Source: CBDAPI01 sp964565865
GTDB lineage: Bacteria > Acidobacteriota > UBA6911 > RPQK01 > CBDAPI01
NCBI GenBank assembly: GCA_964565865.1
Contig: CAZMGM010000008.1
Coordinates: forward strand, 18,229 to 82,228
DNA length: 64,000 nucleotides
Reading direction: 5' to 3'
The position numbers and the translations under genes were made by a program. The notes beneath the pieces are model-generated. The model was not told where the DNA came from. It did not search any database and worked only from the letters and a program-made list of their open reading frames with translations. Shown here in pieces: positions 59,373 to 64,000 of the stretch (its first letter is position 1; every line of letters starts with the position of its first letter).

Positions 59373-60059
59373 TTGTACCGTGGGCATAAGGTAACCATCG
59401 TGATTCCGTGTCTCAATGAAGAGGCAGGGATTCAGCAGGTCTTGACCAGAATCCCTGCCTTTGTGGACGAGACCATCGTGGTTGACAATGGTTCCACTGA
59501 CTCGACGGCCCCCATTGCTCGCCAAATGGGCGCGTGGGTGATCCAAGAAGAGATTCGAGGATACGGGAGAGCTTACAAGACGGGCCTCATTCACGCTGAG
59601 GGTGACATTATCGTCACTCTGGATGGAGACCATTCTTATCCCGTGGATGCAGTCTCGTACCTCATCGAAGCTCTCCTGGATTCGGGAGTTGGCTTTGTGT
59701 CGGCTTCACGGTTCCCGGTCCAGGACGGCAAGGCCATGTCCCTGACGAGTCTCGTGGGAAACATATTTCTGAGCGCAGTCATGTCGATCCTCTTCCTACG
59801 CCGAATCCGGGACTCACAATCGGGCATGTGGATCTTTTATCGCAAGAGCCTCGAGCGGATGAATCTGGAAAGCGACGGAATGGCGTTTTCGGAAGAGATC
59901 AAGATAGAGGCCCTGAGAAATAAAGGAATCGGCTTCAAGGAGATACCCATCCGCTTTTCCAACCGGGAAGGAGAAAAAAAACTGCAGCCCTGGCGTGACG
60001 GCTGGAATAACCTCTTCTTTCTCTTTAGGAAGAGATTCCTTAGTCGTAGGTCCACCTGA
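59373..60059 (+). CDS. Family 2 glycosyltransferase (DPM/DPG synthase-like)
   Basis: 228 residues from a TTG at 59373. Motifs: VTIVIPCLNEEAGIQQVLTR, IVVDNGSTDSTAPIARQMGA, and DIIVTLDGDHSYPVDAVSYL with the DGD metal site. The C-terminal parts MAFSEEIKIEALRNKGIGFK and EIPIRFSNREGEKKLQPWRD are typical of polyprenyl-phosphate sugar synthases. No transmembrane C-terminus, so likely a soluble enzyme acting on a lipid carrier. Its stop comes eight bases before the next gene's ATG. Confidence 0.85.
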   Translation: MYRGHKVTIVIPCLNEEAGIQQVLTRIPAFVDETIVVDNGSTDSTAPIARQMGAWVIQEEIRGYGRAYKTGLIHAEGDIIVTLDGDHSYPVDAVSYLIEALLDSGVGFVSASRFPVQDGKAMSLTSLVGNIFLSAVMSILFLRRIRDSQSGMWIFYRKSLERMNLESDGMAFSEEIKIEALRNKGIGFKEIPIRFSNREGEKKLQPWRDGWNNLFFLFRKRFLSRRST

Positions 60060-60066
60060 ATTGGCC

Positions 60067-61050
60067 ATGAATTGTCCCGTTTGCAACTACCCCAGAACCC
60101 GCCCTCGCTACCGGATGAAAGACCGTTTTTACCAAACCACCAGCCAGGAGTTCGTCCTCAACGATTGTTCCAATTGCGGGCTCCTTTTCCTGGAGGAAGG
60201 CCTAGTGAATGGACAGCTGGAGACCTTTTACCCTTCGGGATACTGGTGGTCGGAAAGTGGCCGCTCGGGGGGACTGGAGCGTCGTTACAGAGAATGGATG
60301 GTGCGCTCCGATCAACTTCGTTTTACCCGCCGGGTTCTTGATCCGGTGGAAGGCTTGCGGCTTCTGGACATCGGTTGCGGCAGCGCAACCTTTGTTAGAA
60401 TGGCGCGCCGGGCCGGAGTCGATGCTATGGGGTTGGAGATCTCAGAGAAGGCGTTGGAGATTGCCCGCAAAGAAGTACCCGGAGCCGTGTTTTCCGGGTC
60501 CGAAGAGGAGCTTCTAAAGAGGGGGCAGACCTTTGACGCCATCACCCTGTTTCACTCACTGGAACATATGACCGACCCGTTTCATTTCCTGAAAAGACTA
60601 CAGCGTCTTCTCGAGCCTGAGGGGAGTCTCATCATCCAGGTTCCGAATGCAGGCAGTCTGCAGGCAAGAGTATTCGGGTCGAGGTGGTCCGGCCTCGACT
60701 GTCCTCGGCACCTCTACAACTACACTTTGCTGGCGCTGTTCCAGCTGTTAGGGCGGGCCGGCTATCGCGTGCGATCCGTGCGGCATTTCTCTCTTCGTGA
60801 CAACGCGGCGGCCATGGTCTCAAGTCTGTTTCCCTTTCTCGATCCGATGTCGAATCGGGTAAAGCAAGCCGGGGGAAATCGTCGTTTTCGAGGTGCTTTC
60901 AGCAGTGTGGCAGACGCAGCATATTTCTTGCTATTTTGGATGGCACAGCCACTAGCACTGGGAGAAGCGGCTGTGGGGAGAGGTGGAACCCTGACCGTGT
61001 GGGCAACGCTGGAGAAGCGCCTGCGAGCAGCGGGTCAAGACTCAAGGTGA
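60067..61050 (+). CDS. Zinc-ribbon class I SAM methyltransferase
   Basis: About 327 residues from the ATG at 60067. An N-terminal zinc ribbon (MNCPVCNYPRTRPRYR, then LNDCSNCGLLFLEE) precedes a methyltransferase core with motif I RLLDIGCGSATFVRMARRAG near 99-118, DAITLFHSLEHMTDPFHFLK and PEGSLIIQVPNAGSLQARVF. This layout is common for C-methyltransferases and hypothetical enzymes in O-antigen clusters. A membrane-associated C-terminus (SSVADAAYFLLFWMAQPLAL) is possible. Confidence 0.85.
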   Translation: MNCPVCNYPRTRPRYRMKDRFYQTTSQEFVLNDCSNCGLLFLEEGLVNGQLETFYPSGYWWSESGRSGGLERRYREWMVRSDQLRFTRRVLDPVEGLRLLDIGCGSATFVRMARRAGVDAMGLEISEKALEIARKEVPGAVFSGSEEELLKRGQTFDAITLFHSLEHMTDPFHFLKRLQRLLEPEGSLIIQVPNAGSLQARVFGSRWSGLDCPRHLYNYTLLALFQLLGRAGYRVRSVRHFSLRDNAAAMVSSLFPFLDPMSNRVKQAGGNRRFRGAFSSVADAAYFLLFWMAQPLALGEAAVGRGGTLTVWATLEKRLRAAGQDSR

Positions 61051-61132
61051 CTTGCAACAACCGTGCCGAAACCCTGGCAGTGCCTGGGATTTGCACTAAC
61101 AGGTTGGCAGGGGATTCGGTAGGAGAACTCAA

Positions 61133-62542
61133 ATGAACGTAGGAGTCATCGGCACCGGATATGTTGGACTTGTGACCGGTACCTGTTTTGCGGAGACCGG
61201 GAATCGGGTGGTCTGCATGGATGTCGACGAAGCCAAGATTCAAATGCTGAAGAAAGGTCAGGTTCCGATTTTTGAGCCTGGGCTGGCTGAGTTGGTATCT
61301 CGCAACCAGAAGGATGAACGCCTCTCGTTTACAACCAGTTTGGAAGAGGTTGTGGCCGAGTCCCGAATCATTTTTGTGGCTGTGGGAACCCCTTACTCTG
61401 AGGACGGAGTTTCGGACCTCCGAGCCGTGGTCCAGGTGTGTAAGGATGTTGCTACCCTTATGACCGGATATCGGGTTCTGGTCCTTAAGAGCACCGTACC
61501 CGTGGGCACCTCGCAGGCGATTCGAGATGAGTTGAGGCTCTTGACTGATGTCCCCTTTGATCTCGTGTCGAACCCGGAATTCATGAAAGAAGGCACAGCC
61601 GTGGAGGATTTCATGAAGCCGGACCGGGTGGTGGTTGGTTCGGCGGAAAAAGAGGCCGCAAAAGAAGTTGCGGAGCTCTATGCGCCCTTCGTTCTACGGG
61701 GGGTTCCGATCCTCATCATGGATTTGAAGAGTGCGGAAATGACCAAGTATGCGTCCAATGCTATGCTGGCCTGCCGAATCTCTTTCATCAACGAGATTGC
61801 CAATCTGTGCGAGCATCTGGGAGCCAATGTCCAGTGGGTGAGGAAGGGACTCGGGATGGACCGCAGAATTGGAACGGCGTTCCTGTACCCCGGGGTCGGA
61901 TACGGAGGCTCCTGTTTCCCCAAAGATGTACGAGGTCTTGTGGAGTTGGGAAGGAGGGCCGGCTATACGCCGCGTCTGGTCAGCGAGGTTGATGAGGTCA
62001 ACCGTCGCCAGTCGAATAGGTTCATTGAGAAGATCATTCGCTTTTTTTCCGGTGCAATGGTGCGGGACCTGGAGAAGGCGCTGCGAAGAGGTGATGAAAT
62101 CCCGGGGTATCTCAACGAGGCAGGATGCCTGTGGAAGGGTGTGACCGGCGGGGACCCGGAACTTGCCCTCCAGAACCGCCGGGTTGCTGTCTGGGGGCTT
62201 TCCTTCAAGCCCAGGACCGATGATCTTCGGGAGGCGCCGTCCACGCGAATCATCCCCAGGCTGATCGAGCTTGGTGCGCGCGTGAGGATGTACGACCCAG
62301 AGGCCCTAGCCGAGGCCCGGAAGTTCTTTGTGGATACAGTGGAATATGCTAACAGTAGCTACGAAGCGCTGCAGGGGGCGGATGCCCTCGTTCTACTCAC
62401 TGAATGGCCACTGTTCAAGCACCCCGAGTTCGAGAGAATGAAAGAACTGATGAGACTTCCTGTGATCTTTGATGGCAGAAACCAGTATTCCCGTTCTGAT
62501 TTGAAGGAGCGAGGGCTAGTGTACTTCGGTGTGGGACAGTAG
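61133..62542 (+). CDS. ugd: UDP-glucose 6-dehydrogenase
   Basis: 469 residues. Makes UDP-glucuronate from UDP-glucose for acidic surface glycans. NAD site NVGVIGTGYVGLVTGTCFAE, the AVGTPYSEDGVSDLRAV loop, KSTVPVGTSQAIRDELR, and catalytic Cys in YPGVGYGGSCFPKDVRGLVE. The C-terminal domain has VAVWGLSFKPRTDDLREAPS. An insert near 306-345 (SGAMVRDLEKALRRGDEIPG) makes it slightly longer than usual. GGAG lies at a good distance from the ATG. Confidence 0.95.
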   Translation: MNVGVIGTGYVGLVTGTCFAETGNRVVCMDVDEAKIQMLKKGQVPIFEPGLAELVSRNQKDERLSFTTSLEEVVAESRIIFVAVGTPYSEDGVSDLRAVVQVCKDVATLMTGYRVLVLKSTVPVGTSQAIRDELRLLTDVPFDLVSNPEFMKEGTAVEDFMKPDRVVVGSAEKEAAKEVAELYAPFVLRGVPILIMDLKSAEMTKYASNAMLACRISFINEIANLCEHLGANVQWVRKGLGMDRRIGTAFLYPGVGYGGSCFPKDVRGLVELGRRAGYTPRLVSEVDEVNRRQSNRFIEKIIRFFSGAMVRDLEKALRRGDEIPGYLNEAGCLWKGVTGGDPELALQNRRVAVWGLSFKPRTDDLREAPSTRIIPRLIELGARVRMYDPEALAEARKFFVDTVEYANSSYEALQGADALVLLTEWPLFKHPEFERMKELMRLPVIFDGRNQYSRSDLKERGLVYFGVGQ

Positions 62543-62558
62543 TCCCGGAGAAATACAA

Positions 62559-63590
62559 GTGAGCCAAGACCCCAAAGTCTCCGTTGTTGTCGTCAACCAC
62601 AACCGGGCAGCTCTACTCTCTCGGTGCCTCGTATCACTGCAAAACCAGACCTTTGAGGCTTTTGAGATCCTGGTAGTCGACAATGCCTCGACCGACCAAA
62701 GTCGCGGTATTGTCGAGTCGACTGGAGACCCCCGCATCCATTGGCTGCCTCAGTCAGTCAACCAAGGCTTCGCAGCTGCCAGCAATGTAGGAATCAAGGC
62801 TTCTAGATCCCCGCTGATTGCGTTGCTCAACAATGATGCGGAGGCCGGTCGAGAGTGGTTGGAGCGGCTGGTCAGAGCCGCTGAAGACGGAAGCTCTTAC
62901 GGGATGTGGGCTTCTCGGATTCTAAGGGCGGATGGCCGAGGGATTGACAAAGTCGGCCACCTAATGTTTCCGGACGGTCAGAACAGGGGCAGAGGAACGG
63001 GCCAGTGCAACGAGGGACGATTTGAGCAGAAGGAGGAGTGTTTCTTTCCGGACGGCTGTGCAGCGCTCTACCGCCGGGAACTGCTGAGAGAGCTGGGGGG
63101 CTTCGATGAGGACTTCTTCGCCTACGGCGACGATGCTGACCTGGGGGTTAGGGCCTGTTGGCTAGGTTGGAAATGCCTCTATGTGCCCCGGGCAATCGTC
63201 TATCATCGGCACTCTTCGACTCTAGGCCCATATTCTCCGGGAAAGGTCTACTGGGTGGAGCGAAATCGCCTATGGCTCGCGGTCAAGACTCTGCCCTTAC
63301 CTCTCCTGCTGTTGAGTCCGATCTTCACGGTCTATCGATGGCTCTGGAACCTGGCTGCAGCTATGCTGGGCCGGGGAGCGGCCGGTCGTCTCATCCAGGA
63401 AGCCACAAGCTGGAAGGTCGCGAGGACGCTGGCACGGTCTATTGCGGATGGCCTTCTTGGAGTTCCACAAATGTGGAAAAAGCGCCGCCTGGTATTCCGC
63501 TCGAGGAGAATCAGCCATCTTCAATTCCTGCGTAAACTTTGGTGCTACCGGATTTCCGCTCACGAGTTGGCCTTCCAGGATCACGATTGA
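62559..63590 (+). CDS. Family 2 glycosyltransferase
   Basis: About 343 residues from the GTG at 62559 (preceded by GGAGAAATACAA); the frame to 62529 is unlikely. Motifs: KVSVVVVNHNRAALLSRCLV, ILVVDNASTDQSRGIVESTG, NQGFAAASNVGIKASRSPLI and NNDAEAGREWLERLVRAAED. C-terminal part CAALYRRELLRELGGFDEDF, FAYGDDADLGVRACWLGWKC. A rhamnosyl/galactofuranosyl-type GT2. Together with the neighbours it forms a small surface-polysaccharide cluster. Confidence 0.87.
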   Translation: MSQDPKVSVVVVNHNRAALLSRCLVSLQNQTFEAFEILVVDNASTDQSRGIVESTGDPRIHWLPQSVNQGFAAASNVGIKASRSPLIALLNNDAEAGREWLERLVRAAEDGSSYGMWASRILRADGRGIDKVGHLMFPDGQNRGRGTGQCNEGRFEQKEECFFPDGCAALYRRELLRELGGFDEDFFAYGDDADLGVRACWLGWKCLYVPRAIVYHRHSSTLGPYSPGKVYWVERNRLWLAVKTLPLPLLLLSPIFTVYRWLWNLAAAMLGRGAAGRLIQEATSWKVARTLARSIADGLLGVPQMWKKRRLVFRSRRISHLQFLRKLWCYRISAHELAFQDHD

Positions 63591-63770
63591 AGGAGATTTT
63601 CTGTTCCATGTTCCACTTTGACTGTAGACTCGGGATTCTGGCTTTGGGTTCACTTTCAGGATATCCGATCTAGTGAACGCAAGAGCCCAGGTTGACAGGC
63701 AAGCAACGTGAAATGTGAGACCTGGAACGTGGAACTCTCTATCCGGTTGTGCTATCGTAGCGATTCCTCG

Positions 63771-63845
63771 GCTGGCGTAGCTCAATGGAAGAGCAACTGA
63801 TTTGTAATCAGTAGGTTGGGGGTTCGACTCCCTTCGCCAGCTCCA
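63771..63845 (+). tRNA. tRNA-Thr (TGT)
   Basis: Acceptor GCTGGCG pairs with CGCCAGC, D stem GCTC/GAGC, anticodon stem ACTGA/TCAGT around loop TTTGTAA with anticodon TGT, T arm with GTTCGACTC, encoded CCA. Cloverleaf complete, no intron. The stretch before it (63591-63770) holds degenerate R1-like text and no gene. Confidence 0.95.
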
Positions 63846-63946
63846 TGGGAGAATACTCCGGAGGCCCATCGGATCCCGTCGTTTAAGAGACCAAGCCAGC
63901 CGGGTGATCATGACGAGCCTCCTCCCGGGCATTTTGAGTCAACTAA

Positions 63947-64000
63947 GGAGGGGTGGCTGAGTGGACAAAAGCAACGGGCTGTAAACCCGTCGACCTTACG
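63947..64000 (+). tRNA. tRNA-Tyr (GTA), truncated by the window end
   Basis: Starts GGAGGGG with D region GGCTGAGTGG and anticodon arm ACGGGCTGTAAACCCGT, whose loop CTGTAAA gives anticodon GTA. A long variable arm begins at CGACCTTACG. The window ends before the T arm. The Thr-Tyr order is the start of the common tRNA Thr-Tyr-Gly-Thr-tuf cluster. Confidence 0.9.

Noticed and set aside
63297..63932. Long minus-strand ORF covering the end of the last GT2 and tRNA-Thr
   Set aside because: Antisense to a real gene and to a tRNA; composition is of a shadow frame.

Overview
The window looks like a chromosomal contig from an uncultured Acidobacteriota-like bacterium. GC content is moderate to high by eye. 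A run of ten Ns at 16243-16252 marks a scaffold join, so this is probably a metagenome assembly. The taxonomic guess rests on the tmRNA tag ending in LALAA, a LolA-like protein and a small membrane protein of kinds I associate with that phylum, and a single type II secretion operon whose inner-membrane proteins resemble PilM/PilN/PilO. It is inference, not proof.

Region 1 (1-9.3 kb): a DUF1080 lipoprotein, then mostly minus-strand genes: rnhA-fabI, an amidohydrolase that has lost its catalytic core, a TPR protein, a PfkB kinase with mtnP, and a methylmalonyl-CoA pair (epimerase plus MeaB). An M20 peptidase follows on the plus strand. Region 2 (9.3-21.4 kb): small membrane proteins, a YheT-type hydrolase, a strong selenoprotein candidate (UGHC thioredoxin-like, with a SECIS-like hairpin), a DsbA-like protein, a TolC-type exporter, an SRAP gene broken by the assembly gap, an AhpD-like protein, a LolA-like protein, a second PfkB kinase and rlmD. 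Remnants of an antiporter, an SDR and RadC lie among these.

Region 3 (21.5-38.3 kb): HEAT protein, cupin epimerase, CpsB-type phosphatase, methyltransferase, coaE, glycosyltransferase, a deoxyhypusine-synthase-like protein, uvrA, a PDZ pseudo-protease, an ECF sigma/anti-sigma pair, polA, plsC and an M24 peptidase. Region 4 (38.5-54 kb): ssrA (tmRNA), an M23 peptidase, a second ECF/anti-sigma pair, and a complete type II secretion operon in the order E-F-G-H-I-J-K-L-M-C-D. Region 5 (54-64 kb): a third anti-sigma gene whose sigma gene is broken, a large FG-GAP-like surface protein, and a surface-polysaccharide cluster (glycosyltransferases, methyltransferase, UDP-glucose dehydrogenase) with truncated glycosyltransferases beside an intact one. 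The window ends in a tRNA-Thr/tRNA-Tyr cluster.

Two dispersed intergenic repeat families run through the window. R2 is a 95-225 bp element with terminal inverted repeats beginning TAG; its ends supply stop codons, and apparently start codons, to neighbouring genes, including inside the secretion operon. R1 is a roughly 110 bp intergenic repeat built around AACTTTCAACCAG and AACCAGGAAC. The number of decayed genes suggests a genome with abundant small repeats and ongoing gene erosion.
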